In this document: in pieces, positions 25,697 to 34,247 of the stretch
Numbering within the stretch: position 1 is the stretch's first letter
Layout: every line of letters starts with the position of its first letter
NCBI GenBank assembly: GCA_041920565.1
Contig: JBHGXS010000071.1
Span: 9,611 to 73,610 of the forward strand
Reading direction: 5' to 3'
DNA: 64,000 nt
DNA from: JAGHKQ01 sp041920565
Lineage (GTDB): Bacteria > Bacillota > Bacilli > Bacillales > Bacillaceae_G
Translations under genes and position numbers: made by a program
Notes under the pieces: model-generated
What the model was told of the DNA's origin: nothing
Databases searched by the model: none
Seen by the model: only the letters and a program-made list of their open reading frames with translations

Positions 25697-26316
25697 AGCA
25701 ATTATTTACACGTTGGCAAGAGTTAAAAGAAGTGAAACAGGAGCTTGCTGCCCGCGATTGGTTTCCTGCGACAAGCGGAAACATCTCCATCAAGGTCAGC
25801 GAAGAACCGCTCACCTTCTTAATCTCGACAAGCGGAAAAGATAAAACGAAAACGACACCGGATGATTTTTTGCTTGTGGACCGCGAAGGAAAACCCGTAC
25901 TGGAAACAAATTTACGTCCATCCGCTGAAACGCTGCTGCATGTCCATATTTACAACAACACAAATGCCGGCTGCGTCTTGCACGTCCATACAGTAGACAA
26001 CAATGTCATTACGAATCTCTTTGAAAACGAAGTTGTATTGAAAGATCAAGAGATTATAAAAGCGCTTGGCATCTGGGATGAAGGAGCGGAGATCCGCGTG
26101 CCGATCATTCCGAACTATGCCGACATCCCGACATTAGGAGAACACTTCCTTCCCTACATTCATGATGACAGCGGTGCCGTCTTAATAAAAAACCACGGCA
26201 TTACCGTATGGGGAACAGACAGCTTTGACGCCAAAAAGAGATTAGAAGCGTATGAATTTTTGTTCAGTTTTTACTTAAAGCTGGCATCGTTCCAAAAACA
26301 ATCTATTCTATTATAA
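25693..26316 (+). CDS. mtnB: Methylthioribulose-1-phosphate dehydratase
   Basis: MtnB (207 aa) is a class II aldolase-fold zinc enzyme dehydrating methylthioribulose-1-phosphate. Seen: RDWFPATSGNISIKV (about 21-35), STSGKDKTKT, the zinc histidines in VLHVHTVDNN (about 95-104) and NHGITVWG (about 172-179). It acts between MtnA and MtnW. It overlaps mtnX and is followed by mtnD after 15 bases. Confidence 0.95.
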   Translation: MKQLFTRWQELKEVKQELAARDWFPATSGNISIKVSEEPLTFLISTSGKDKTKTTPDDFLLVDREGKPVLETNLRPSAETLLHVHIYNNTNAGCVLHVHTVDNNVITNLFENEVVLKDQEIIKALGIWDEGAEIRVPIIPNYADIPTLGEHFLPYIHDDSGAVLIKNHGITVWGTDSFDAKKRLEAYEFLFSFYLKLASFQKQSILL

Positions 26317-26331
26317 AAGGAGGCCTTTACA

Positions 26332-26844
26332 ATGGCACAGATTCGTATTCATGAAGTAAACACTCGCATTGAAAATGAACAAGAGGTAATTGCATTTTTA
26401 GAAGAGCAGGGCGTAATTTATGAAAAATGGGACATTACAAAACTTCCTGCTCATCTGCAAGAAAACTTCGCGTTAACGGATGCGGACAAAGGAGAAATTT
26501 TAGCGATATTTGATAAAGAAATCGCAGACATTTCCGAGCGACGCGGTTACAAAGCCAGCGATGTGATTTCTCTTTCCGATTCTACTCCTAACTTGGACCA
26601 ATTACTAGAAAGCTTCAAGCGCGAACACCATCATACAGATGATGAAGTCCGCTTTATCGTGAGCGGTCATGGCATTTTCGTGATCCAAGGACAAGACGGG
26701 CGCTTCTTCGATGTAGAATTGGAGCCAGGCGATTTAATCTCTGTTCCGGAAAATACCCGCCACTACTTCACATTGCAAGAAGACCGTAAAGTAGTAGCGG
26801 TTCGCATCTTTGTTACGACTGAAGGATGGGTGCCTATCTATTAA
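26332..26844 (+). CDS. mtnD: Acireductone dioxygenase
   Basis: MtnD (170 aa) is a cupin enzyme oxidising the acireductone to 4-methylthio-2-oxobutanoate and formate (iron form). The metal-binding motif is EHHHTDDEVRFIVSGHGIF (about 101-119) with a second His in NTRHYFTL (about 145). AAAGGAGG precedes the ATG. Last gene of the operon; its product feeds MtnE. Confidence 0.95.
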   Translation: MAQIRIHEVNTRIENEQEVIAFLEEQGVIYEKWDITKLPAHLQENFALTDADKGEILAIFDKEIADISERRGYKASDVISLSDSTPNLDQLLESFKREHHHTDDEVRFIVSGHGIFVIQGQDGRFFDVELEPGDLISVPENTRHYFTLQEDRKVVAVRIFVTTEGWVPIY

Positions 26845-26875
26845 TTTAATAGAATCACAAAATAAAAAGATCATA

Positions 26876-26911
26876 AAAGGAGAGAGGAGAACCCCTCCTC
26901 TCTCCTTCTTA
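26876..26911 (+). terminator. Rho-independent terminator of mtnW-X-B-D
   Basis: Strong AAGGAGAGAGGA / TCCTCTCTCCTT stem with a short loop. Confidence 0.9.
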
Positions 26912-27034
26912 TTTAAAGGGCTTGAAAATTAAGGAACTTCCCACTTAATTGTTTTCCAATCTTCTAAAAACTTGCTCTTCAATAAAATGGAAAATTCAAC
27001 ATGCATTATTCGTTATATTCTGATAAAATATCAA

Positions 27035-27048
27035 TGAGTATATACTCA
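27035..27048. promoter_or_regulatory. Perfect 14-bp palindrome upstream of the subtilase gene
   Basis: TGAGTATATACTCA is fully self-complementary and lies 39 bases before the subtilase ATG, overlapping a possible -10. Candidate operator; regulator unknown. Confidence 0.35.
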
Positions 27049-27086
27049 AAGGATTATTATGTCGGATTCTGGGGAGGAATTGGAGA

Positions 27087-29239
27087 ATGAGCATACGAAC
27101 AAAAATAATAGGTGTATGCGGAGTTGTGGGGCTGTTGCTCGGCGGACAAACAACATTTGCCGCCGAGAATGCGCTTCAGGCCGTCAAAAATGAGAAAAAG
27201 TAGCAAGCCACTTGCAAGAGCAGATTGTAAACATTGACAGCAGCGCAGTTAAGAAAGAAAAAATTCTTACATATTTTAATAGTAACGCACCTAAAAAGTA
27301 TAAAGAAAATGAGATTATTGTAAAATTCAAAAACAATTACTCTGTAAAAAACTTAGGAACAATGGGCGCCTTTTTAGGTTTGACAAGTGCAAAAGTACTA
27401 AATAAAGAAGGAACACATTTATTAAAATTCTCCAAAACTAAGAAAATGGAAGAGGTATTACAGAAGTTGAATGCTTCTCCAAACGTTGAATATGCAGAAC
27501 CAAACTACTTGTTTAAACCGACAGCTGTTACGGATCCCCTTTACAGCGAACTATGGGGGCTTAAGAATACCGGACAAGACATATTAGGTCAAATTGGTAA
27601 AAAAGGCATTGATATAAACGTAGAATCTGCATGGACAAAAACAAAAGGCAGTTCCGCTCTTGTCATTGGCGTAATAGATACAGGGATGGATATCAATCAT
27701 CCGGATTTAAAAGATAAAATCTGGGTAAACACTGGAGAAATTCCTAACGACGGAATCGATAATGATAAAAATGGATACATAGACGACGTAAACGGCTGGA
27801 ACTTTTACGATAAAAATAACAGGCTGTTCATACGGGCAGAGGAAGACTTTCACGGTACGCATGTTGCCGGAACAATAGCGGCAAAAGCAGATAACATCGG
27901 AGTTGTCGGGGTTGCTCCGAATGTGAAAATTATGCCGCTGAAATTTATAGGTCCATGGGGAGGATACGAAGCAGATGCAATTCTTGCGATTGAATATGCA
28001 AAATCAAAAGGAGTAAAGATTTTGAATAATTCCTGGGGCGGTCCCGAAAACTCACAAGCATTATATGACGCCATTAAAAATTCAGGTACGTTATTTATCG
28101 CTGCGGCAGGCAATGATGGAATGAATGCCGATTCGTCTCCAATGTATCCGGCTGCCTACAATCTGCCAAACATTCTTTCTGTAGCTGCTATTAACAACAC
28201 TGGAAATCTATCAATATTTTCTAACTACGGCGTGAAAAGCGTAGATGTCGCCGCTCCAGGTGAAGGCATTTTAAGTACATTCCCAATGCTGGAAGGAGAC
28301 TATTCCACTGCTTATGAATATCTCGACGGAACATCCATGGCCACGCCTCACGTTACAGGAGTAGCGGCGTTAGTACAAAGCGCACATCCATCATATACTC
28401 CTGCTCAAATAAAGGATGCCATTATGAGAACCATTACAAAGCTGTCTTCTCTATCAGGAAAGGTCGCTACAGGGGGACTTGTTAATGCGGGCAACGCCAT
28501 TCATTTTGAAGCGGATTCTGAAATTCCCGGTATTCCATGGAAAGGAACAACTATCAGCTCCACGCTTGATGCAGTTAAGGACAAAAACGATGTGTACTCT
28601 ATCAAACTATTAAAAGGCGAAAAATTGAAAGTGACGTTAACTGGCGATGCCGGTACGGACTTTGATTTATATTTGTATAATGACACTGCAACGACTGTAA
28701 ATTCCAGCACCGGCATTGCAGCACATTCAGAAACTGCCAAAACATCCAATGAATCCTTTACTTTTACAGCTCCGAAAACAGGCACATATTATCTAAATGC
28801 CTACGCTTATAGCGGAGCTGGAAAATACACTCTTTCTGTAACGGAGGGCATCGGAGCCGGAATATACGAAAACACGAGCCAATATTTAGGATACGAAGGA
28901 ACATGGAATAAAGTATCTGATGGAAGTGCGTCAGAAAGTTCATACACAAGTACTAACCAAACCGGTTCAACTGTCAAAATCGTCTTTAATGGTACAGGCA
29001 TATCCTACAGAGCTGTAAAAAATAATAAACAAGGGATTGTGAAGGTAACATTGGACGGAAAATCAGCAAACTATAGCTTATATTCTGCTTCTGTTCAATA
29101 CGGGACAGAAATCTTTAAGAAAACAGGACTGCCTGCAGGCAAACACGTATTAACCATTGAATGGACTGGTCAATCCGATCCTTCTTCCCGTAAAACTTCT
29201 ACAGAAGTGAATGTGGATTCTATCACTGTGTTAAAATAA
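27087..29239 (+). pseudogene. Secreted subtilisin-family (S8) protease with a frameshift after the signal peptide
   Basis: ATG 27087 after GGGGAGGAAT encodes a signal peptide (MSIRTKIIGVCGVVGLLLGG, then QTTFAAEN) and hits TAG at 27201. The other frame is open from before 27212 to 29239; a one-base change in the A5 run at 27195-27199 would fuse them (NEK-VASHLQEQIV). The body has an inhibitor-like propeptide, then VIDTGMD (Asp), DFHGTHVAGT (His), NNSWGG/AAAGNDG and LDGTSMATPHVTG (Ser). A pre-peptidase C-terminal domain and a final beta-rich module follow. As read, the protease could not be exported; it may be a real frameshift, a slippage site or an assembly error. Confidence 0.8.
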
Positions 29240-29252
29240 TTGCTTTCAGCCT

Positions 29253-29293
29253 ACTCTTAGCTTTAGCTCTGGATAAAGCTAAGAGTTTTTTTG
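29253..29293 (+). terminator. Rho-independent terminator
   Basis: CTCTTAGCTTTA / TAAAGCTAAGAG perfect stem and seven Ts. Confidence 0.9.
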
Positions 29294-29469
29294 TATGACC
29301 GTTGTCTCCAAGCACCCAGAACAAAGTTGTGCAGTTTCTTTTTTGAACAAACCGTGACGAATTTTTGAATAAAATTTGAATAAATTGTGACGAATTTGTT
29401 AACACCATGTTATAATGAAGGTACAATTTAAAAATAAGAATTTTCTAACAATAAAAAGGGGATGATCTT

Positions 29470-29718
29470 ATGTATTTAATTAGCGCTTTGATTATCGGAG
29501 TTGTTTGCGGAGCAGTTCCTGCGATTACGGGAGCTTTAAAGGAAAAATTAGAGATCGGCATGTTCGGGTTTCTCGCATCTGTTGTAAGCGCTGTCATCCT
29601 AGGTTTTTATTTGTCTGTACCTACTGCGATTGCATTTACATATTTCATTGTCAGACGTCCGAAACAAGAAGTCATCATTATTCCGTTTCCGAAAAAAAGC
29701 TCTCAAGGTATTCTTTGA
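29470..29718 (+). CDS. Small membrane protein of unknown function
   Basis: This 82-residue protein has two to three hydrophobic segments (about 3-20, 29-48 and 50-62) and a basic, hydrophobic tail RRPKQEVIIIPFPKKSSQGI. AAAAAGGGGATGATCTT precedes the ATG. It is monocistronic with a strong terminator. I do not recognise the family. Confidence 0.65.
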   Translation: MYLISALIIGVVCGAVPAITGALKEKLEIGMFGFLASVVSAVILGFYLSVPTAIAFTYFIVRRPKQEVIIIPFPKKSSQGIL

Positions 29719-29740
29719 ACAGTTCAGCACTAAATTGGCA

Positions 29741-29780
29741 TAAAAACCGTTTGGATCAGACAAATCCAAGCGGTTTTTAT
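29741..29780 (+). terminator. Rho-independent terminator
   Basis: AAAAACCGTTTGGAT / ATCCAAGCGGTTTTT stem with one mismatch pair. Confidence 0.9.
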
Positions 29781-29946
29781 TGGTCTTTTTACCTGCTTAT
29801 TATCCTGTTCACTCCATTTATTATCCAACTTTAGTAAAGGCACATTTTTTTTATTAGAACTTTAATTGGTATAATGAAGAAAATTTGTTAAACTGATATA
29901 CATAAGAAAGTACACTTTCTTATCTCGTGTTTAGGAGGATTTTTTT

Positions 29947-30441
29947 ATGATCAAGCTTGTGAAACAAGACGGGGCTGCCGTTCAATATTGGGAAGTATGG
30001 AATGATGAAGGCACCCTTACCGTTCATTACGGTACAATTGGAGACATCGGTACGGCAGAAGAATGGGAAGCCGACAACCCGGAAGAAACAATGAAAGAGC
30101 TTGCCGAAGCAAAGCTGAAAGAAGGCTATACATATTTAGATGAGGATTCATTAACAGAGTTTGTTATTCAATATCGATATGAAGATGACGAGCAGCAAGC
30201 ATTGGATGCCCGCTATTATGTGGAAGATCTTATGAATGAATGCCTTGGCTGGACAGGTAACGGATATTGCGACGGCGGGGACATCGGTGAAGGAATCATG
30301 AACATTTATTGCTTCGTTGTTGATGCCGGCATTGCAGCACAAACAATTAAGGAAGAATTGGAGCATCAAAATGCCCTCCAAAGCGCCGTTTTAGGATATT
30401 ACGATACAAACGGAGAGTTCATCGTTGTCTATCCAAAATAA
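29947..30441 (+). CDS. Stand-alone WGR-like domain protein
   Basis: This 164-residue acidic protein begins with a WGR-like segment (YWEVWNDEGTLTVHYGTIGD, about residues 14-33, then a helix MKELAEAKLKEGYT). A second domain (about 65-164) of unknown type contains GNGYCDGGDIGEG. WGR domains bind nucleic acid in PARPs, but small bacterial WGR-like proteins have unknown roles. Good AGGAGG ribosome site. No partner gene is evident. Confidence 0.5.
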   Translation: MIKLVKQDGAAVQYWEVWNDEGTLTVHYGTIGDIGTAEEWEADNPEETMKELAEAKLKEGYTYLDEDSLTEFVIQYRYEDDEQQALDARYYVEDLMNECLGWTGNGYCDGGDIGEGIMNIYCFVVDAGIAAQTIKEELEHQNALQSAVLGYYDTNGEFIVVYPK

Positions 30442-30446
30442 TCAAA

Positions 30447-30474
30447 GCCTCGCCCGTTTCGGCGAGGTCTTTTC
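30447..30474 (+). terminator. Rho-independent terminator
   Basis: GCCTCGCC / GGCGAGGT stem with T-rich tail after the WGR-like gene. Confidence 0.85.
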
Positions 30475-30477
30475 TTA

Positions 30478-30798
30478 TCAGTTGTCTCCTGAAAATTGTT
30501 CCAATTCTTTTAAGTGGATCTCATCTTTTCCATAGCTGCCTGAAACAAAAAACACTCCGTCAATTTACGCTTCCATCAGCAAATCAATGAAGCCGCGCTC
30601 GTACTATAACGCCATATAGTATTCCATTTCATCGAGCATTTCTTTCATTCCGCGAATCACGTAACGTTCTTCTTCATCAAGACCGTATTCAAAATCCGCA
30701 GCAAACTTGTACTTTGCCTTTTGCTTATCAGTAATAGATGTTAGTTTTGTATACTGCACCGTATCGACTATCTCATCAAACCTCTTGAAGCTTTCCAC
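30478..30798 (-). pseudogene. Broken gene of unrecognised family
   Basis: From a GTG at 30798 (no ribosome site) the frame reads ESFKRFDEIVDTVQYTKLTS, then KYKFAADFEYGLDEEERYVI and GMKEMLDEMEYYMAL before stopping. Another frame continues ERGFIDLLMEA, a TAA, and IDGVFFVSGSYGKDEIHLKE to a final stop. At least one frameshift and one nonsense codon are needed. It sits 15 bases after the downstream end of the dehydrogenase gene on the same strand. Confidence 0.45.
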
Positions 30799-30813
30799 CG
30801 TGATTGCTTTTTC

Positions 30814-31698
30814 TTATTTTATATATTTTTTATACAGCGCTTGCGTCCCGCTGTTTTCTTCTCCTGCTTCGGCAAGCTCTTGATACAATTTCTTCGCCAA
30901 CGCTAATCCCGGTGTTTCTAATTCCATTGCCTCCGCTTCTTCTAACGCGATGTTCATATCTTTAATGAAATGCTTTATATAAAAGCCAGGCTCAAAATTC
31001 CCTTGAATCATGCGAGGAGCCAAATTGCTTAAAGACCAACTTCCTGCCGCTCCCGTCTCAATGCTTCGCAGCACGCGCTCTGGATCCAATCCTGCTTCCT
31101 TTGCATACGCAATCGCTTCACATACTCCCATCATATTGGAAGCAATAGCAATTTGATTGCACATTTTTGTATGCTGTCCGCTTCCGGAAGGACCTTGTAA
31201 AATGATATTTTTCCCCATCACTTCAAATAACGGCAAGCACGCTTCAAACACATCGTTGTCCCCTCCGACCATAATGGCAAGACGTGCTTCACGTGCCCCT
31301 ACATCGCCGCCGGATACCGGCGCATCCAGCGAGTACATCCCGCGCGCTTTCGTTTCTTCATAAATGCGCTTCGCCAATTTTGGAGTGGAAGTAGTAAAAT
31401 CGATAAATATTGTCCCTTCTTTTGCATGGCGAAGCATCCCTTCTTCGCCGAGATAAATTTCTTCCACATCATGCGGATAACCAACCATTGTCATCACAAC
31501 ATCCGCCGTCTTTGCAGCTTCTGCAGGCGACTCCTTCCATACCGCTCCTTCTTGCAGCAGCTCTTCCACTTTTTCCTTTGTACGGTTATATATGTATACT
31601 GTGTAGCCTGCCTTCAATAAATGACGAACCATGCTTTTTCCCATGACGCCGGTTCCGATAAATGCCAAGGAAGCCGTTTCCGGTGTAACCTGTTTCAT
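30814..31698 (-). CDS. NAD(P)-dependent beta-hydroxyacid dehydrogenase (YkwC-like)
   Basis: This 294-residue enzyme begins MKQVTPETASLAFIGTGVMG, selected for the AAAAAGGAGAGAGG ribosome site; a longer frame is unsupported. It has the Rossmann loop FIGTGVMGKSM, DAPVSGGDVGA (substrate loop, about 120-130) and the catalytic Lys in GQHTKMCNQ (about 171). It belongs to the 3-hydroxyisobutyrate/2-hydroxy-3-oxopropionate dehydrogenase family; the physiological substrate is uncertain. Confidence 0.85.
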   Translation of the reverse strand: MKQVTPETASLAFIGTGVMGKSMVRHLLKAGYTVYIYNRTKEKVEELLQEGAVWKESPAEAAKTADVVMTMVGYPHDVEEIYLGEEGMLRHAKEGTIFIDFTTSTPKLAKRIYEETKARGMYSLDAPVSGGDVGAREARLAIMVGGDNDVFEACLPLFEVMGKNIILQGPSGSGQHTKMCNQIAIASNMMGVCEAIAYAKEAGLDPERVLRSIETGAAGSWSLSNLAPRMIQGNFEPGFYIKHFIKDMNIALEEAEAMELETPGLALAKKLYQELAEAGEENSGTQALYKKYIK

Positions 31699-31863
31699 GA
31701 TGCCTCTCTCCTTTTTTTCTTTCAGTATACTCCACTTTTGGGACAAAATCAGCAATTTGCCTGTTCTATTTTACAGAACTGCCCTTTTTTCCAAAAATGG
31801 GACAAGTACACTTTCACTTTTGCTTGTCCTTCATATAGTAAATAGAGAAAGGGGGATGGTTTC

Positions 31864-32151
31864 ATGAGTTATTACAAAGACAAGCATGACAAATACGATG
31901 ATTGCTGCTATAAAAAGTACAATAAATGCGACAAATACGACGGCCATAAAAAAGACGACAGCTACAAGAAATCCAGCAAATACGACGACCACAAAAAGTA
32001 CGACAGCTATGACAGCCACAAAAAATACGACAGCTATGACAAATGCCGTAAAGACAAGGAAAAATTCATCTGCAAATGTAAGAAAAAAGACAGCTGCTAC
32101 CATGATGATATCTTAATTTGCAAATGCTTTAAGAAAAAGTACGACTACTAA
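31864..32151 (+). CDS. Lys/Tyr/Asp/Ser-rich low-complexity protein (spore coat-like)
   Basis: This 95-residue protein is built largely of KYD, KKYDSYD and SHKKYDSYDK units (about residues 38-58), with Cys pairs near both ends (DDCCYKKYNKC and FICKCKKKDSCY, ICKCF). It has no membrane segment or signal. The composition recalls CotG/CotX-region coat proteins, which are crosslinked in the spore. Start ATG follows AAAGGGGGATGGTTTC. The coat role is inference. Confidence 0.6.
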   Translation: MSYYKDKHDKYDDCCYKKYNKCDKYDGHKKDDSYKKSSKYDDHKKYDSYDSHKKYDSYDKCRKDKEKFICKCKKKDSCYHDDILICKCFKKKYDY

Positions 32152-32162
32152 TCCTCTTGCTC

Positions 32163-32187
32163 ATACCCGTCTCTGACGGGTATTTTT
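32163..32187 (+). terminator. Rho-independent terminator
   Basis: ATACCCGTC / GACGGGTAT stem with a 3-base loop and five Ts. Confidence 0.9.
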
Positions 32188-32191
32188 ACAT

Positions 32192-32223
32192 AAAAAAATC
32201 GCAACACCTGATTGCGACTTTTT
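32192..32223 (-). terminator. Terminator of the GGDEF gene
   Basis: GTCGCAA / TTGCGAT hairpin with a long T run on the minus strand, overlapping the stop codon of the GGDEF gene. Confidence 0.8.
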
Positions 32224-33532
32224 AATGGAACTTATCTTTTCGATAAAGACATACCTGATTTTTTCCGTTTTGCTTTGCCTGATATAAAGCGATATCCGCC
32301 TGCTGAATCATCTTTTCTCTTGTCATTCCTTTTTCGTATTGCGCGACTCCAAAGCTGCATGTCAGCTTCTTTACACCGCTGAATTGCTTCGTTTCAATCA
32401 GGAAACGAAGCAATTCAGCCTCCTTAAACGCCTCTTTTCCATTCAAGCCCGGCATTAATAAAATAAACTCTTCTCCGCCCCACCTTGCAAAAATATCTTC
32501 TTTGCGCATCCGTTTTGTCACAAGATCTGCAAGCTGGACCAATGCAAGATCACCATAATCATGTCCGTACGTATCGTTCACCTTTTTAAAATTATCAATA
32601 TCAAAAAGAACAAGAGATAAATGTTTATTTCCATATTTCATTTGTTCCCATTCTTCCGTAAACAACGACTGAAATTTAAAACGATTATAAATGCTTGTCA
32701 AGGAATCCGTTGTGGCAAGCCGTTCGTTTTCTTTACTCTCTTTTTCCAGCTCAGTAATATCAGTGCACATAACGATAAAGCGGCTGGAATCGTCTGGTAA
32801 CTGAGAAGCTCGAAGCATAAAAACAAATTCAGTTCCCTCTGCATTTTTCATTTTAATTTTTTGGTAGCTCTCCAAGCACTCATCGATCCATGTCATTTGA
32901 TTTAGCGGATAATAATAACCGCGCTCATTGATGAATGACTCTGCAAAGGTAATATGCTCTTCTTCATAGCTTGCCAAATCATCACAGCCGAAAAAGTTCA
33001 AAAAGGTAATATTGCAATCCACTATTCTGTCATCCTCTAAGATGAGCAGCAAATCGTCTTGGAACTCCAACACAGATTGCATCATTTCTTTTTGGTAAAG
33101 CAATTCTTTTTCGAGTGATAGCTGATACAAACATTGATGCACAACTTCAAGCAGCTTTTTTCCAGTCACGGGCGTTAATACGAAATGATGAACATTATGT
33201 GTAATCAAACCTATAATGGAAGAAGGAGCTGCAGGATCCACCACTGCAATGATTTCCGCTTTCGCCCCCTTTATCTTTTGAACGAAAGAAAGAATAGAAG
33301 AAGCTGCAAGATTTAAAATAACAATTTGCGGCTGCACTTTTTCAAAAATCGCATAGCCTTCTTGTATATCAGAAGCAAAAAATAAGCACTTCGGCTGGAG
33401 AACCTCAATGATATCTCTTTCTGTTTTCCCCGGCTCCTCAATGTAAAGAACGCTTATATCAAGATCTGTTAATAAGTGTTGAAAAATTGTATTTTCTAAC
33501 AAAAATTTCAGTATTTTAAACACGCATGTCAC
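32222..33532 (-). CDS. Diguanylate cyclase with degenerate receiver and PAS domains
   Basis: This 436-residue cytosolic protein has a receiver-like domain (about 20-135), a PAS-like sensor domain (about 150-265) and a GGDEF domain (about 275-430). The active site is RWGGEEF and the product-inhibition I-site RKED lies five residues before it, so it probably makes cyclic-di-GMP with feedback control. In the receiver-like domain the expected phospho-acceptor position reads VILNLAASS (Asn) and no KP motif is seen, so it is unlikely to be phosphorylated. The start is GTG; three nearby GTG/ATG codons leave its exact position uncertain. Confidence 0.8.
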   Translation of the reverse strand: MTCVFKILKFLLENTIFQHLLTDLDISVLYIEEPGKTERDIIEVLQPKCLFFASDIQEGYAIFEKVQPQIVILNLAASSILSFVQKIKGAKAEIIAVVDPAAPSSIIGLITHNVHHFVLTPVTGKKLLEVVHQCLYQLSLEKELLYQKEMMQSVLEFQDDLLLILEDDRIVDCNITFLNFFGCDDLASYEEEHITFAESFINERGYYYPLNQMTWIDECLESYQKIKMKNAEGTEFVFMLRASQLPDDSSRFIVMCTDITELEKESKENERLATTDSLTSIYNRFKFQSLFTEEWEQMKYGNKHLSLVLFDIDNFKKVNDTYGHDYGDLALVQLADLVTKRMRKEDIFARWGGEEFILLMPGLNGKEAFKEAELLRFLIETKQFSGVKKLTCSFGVAQYEKGMTREKMIQQADIALYQAKQNGKNQVCLYRKDKFH

Positions 33533-33710
33533 TCATTTCGTGTTTATTCTTTCATTTTCATCCTTTATTGTATGCCGCCTGTTACATAGAAGCTTGTGCA
33601 ACTATCACGCAAATTTGCAAAAAAATAAAAACTTGACGTTTGCCAAGTTTTTAAGGTAAGCGGATTCATTATTTTGCTTTTAGGAAAAGCTAAGCGGGTC
33701 GAGCTCTATA

Positions 33711-34019
33711 TTACATCCACTTTTCCGCCCATTTCTGGATTTCTGAAAGGGACTGCTGGAGCTCCATTCCTTTTTGTGTAAGCTCGTACTCGATTCGGAC
33801 CGGCGTTTCCGGATAGACAGAGCGCAAAACAATACCGGTTTCCTCCAATTCTTTCAGACGTTCTGCCAGCATTTTTTGACTGATGTTCGGAATGACCTCT
33901 GTCAATTCATTAAATCGCTTCGGTCCGTTCAGCAGGACATGAAGAATCAAACCGTTCCAGCGTTTTCCAAGCAATCCAAATGCCGCTTCGTATTTGGGAC
34001 AAACATGAGACGAATGCAT
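33711..34019 (-). CDS. HxlR-family redox-type regulator (YodB-like)
   Basis: This 102-residue winged-helix repressor starts at MHSSHVCPKYEAAFGLLGKR, after GAAGGTGAATTT. The sequence closely follows B. subtilis YodB as I remember it (GLLGKRWNGLI, GPKRFNELTEVIPNISQKML, LKELEETGI). YodB senses quinones and diamide through Cys6; the matching CPKYE Cys is present, but YodB's two C-terminal cysteines are absent, suggesting a one-Cys mechanism. It is divergent from a nitroreductase gene with a palindrome between them. Confidence 0.85.
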   Translation of the reverse strand: MHSSHVCPKYEAAFGLLGKRWNGLILHVLLNGPKRFNELTEVIPNISQKMLAERLKELEETGIVLRSVYPETPVRIEYELTQKGMELQQSLSEIQKWAEKWM

Positions 34020-34106
34020 AAATTCACCTTCTTTCATGCAATAGAGTACACTCCGCGTCATCAGCAAGGATTTCCTTCTGATGATTCACTGAACAAATCA
34101 AAATTC

Positions 34107-34135
34107 TTGACACATTTTCTATCTTTCTTTATTCT
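34107..34135 (+). promoter_or_regulatory. Promoter for the nitroreductase gene
   Basis: TTGACA, 17-base spacer, TATTCT; the palindromic operator lies 11 bases downstream. Confidence 0.6.
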
Positions 34136-34146
34136 TATACACATGC

Positions 34147-34167
34147 ATACTTACGAATCGTAAGTAT
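34147..34167. promoter_or_regulatory. 21-bp perfect palindrome, candidate HxlR-regulator operator
   Basis: Arms ATACTTACGA and TCGTAAGTAT are exact inverted repeats around one central base. It lies between the divergent YodB-like regulator and nitroreductase genes, just downstream of the -10 of the latter. The TACT...AGTA core is of the kind bound by HxlR dimers. Confidence 0.7.
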
Positions 34168-34247
34168 TTTGAGTCCTTCTTTTATACTTACCATTGAAAA
34201 ATTATACAATATATCACAATCTTTAGACAATACATGGAGGAAGAAAA

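Noticed and set aside
31831..32103. Hydrophobic minus-strand frame of 90 codons
   Set aside because: It is the antisense of the KYD-repeat gene; Lys/Asp/Tyr codons give Val/Phe-rich antisense by chance.
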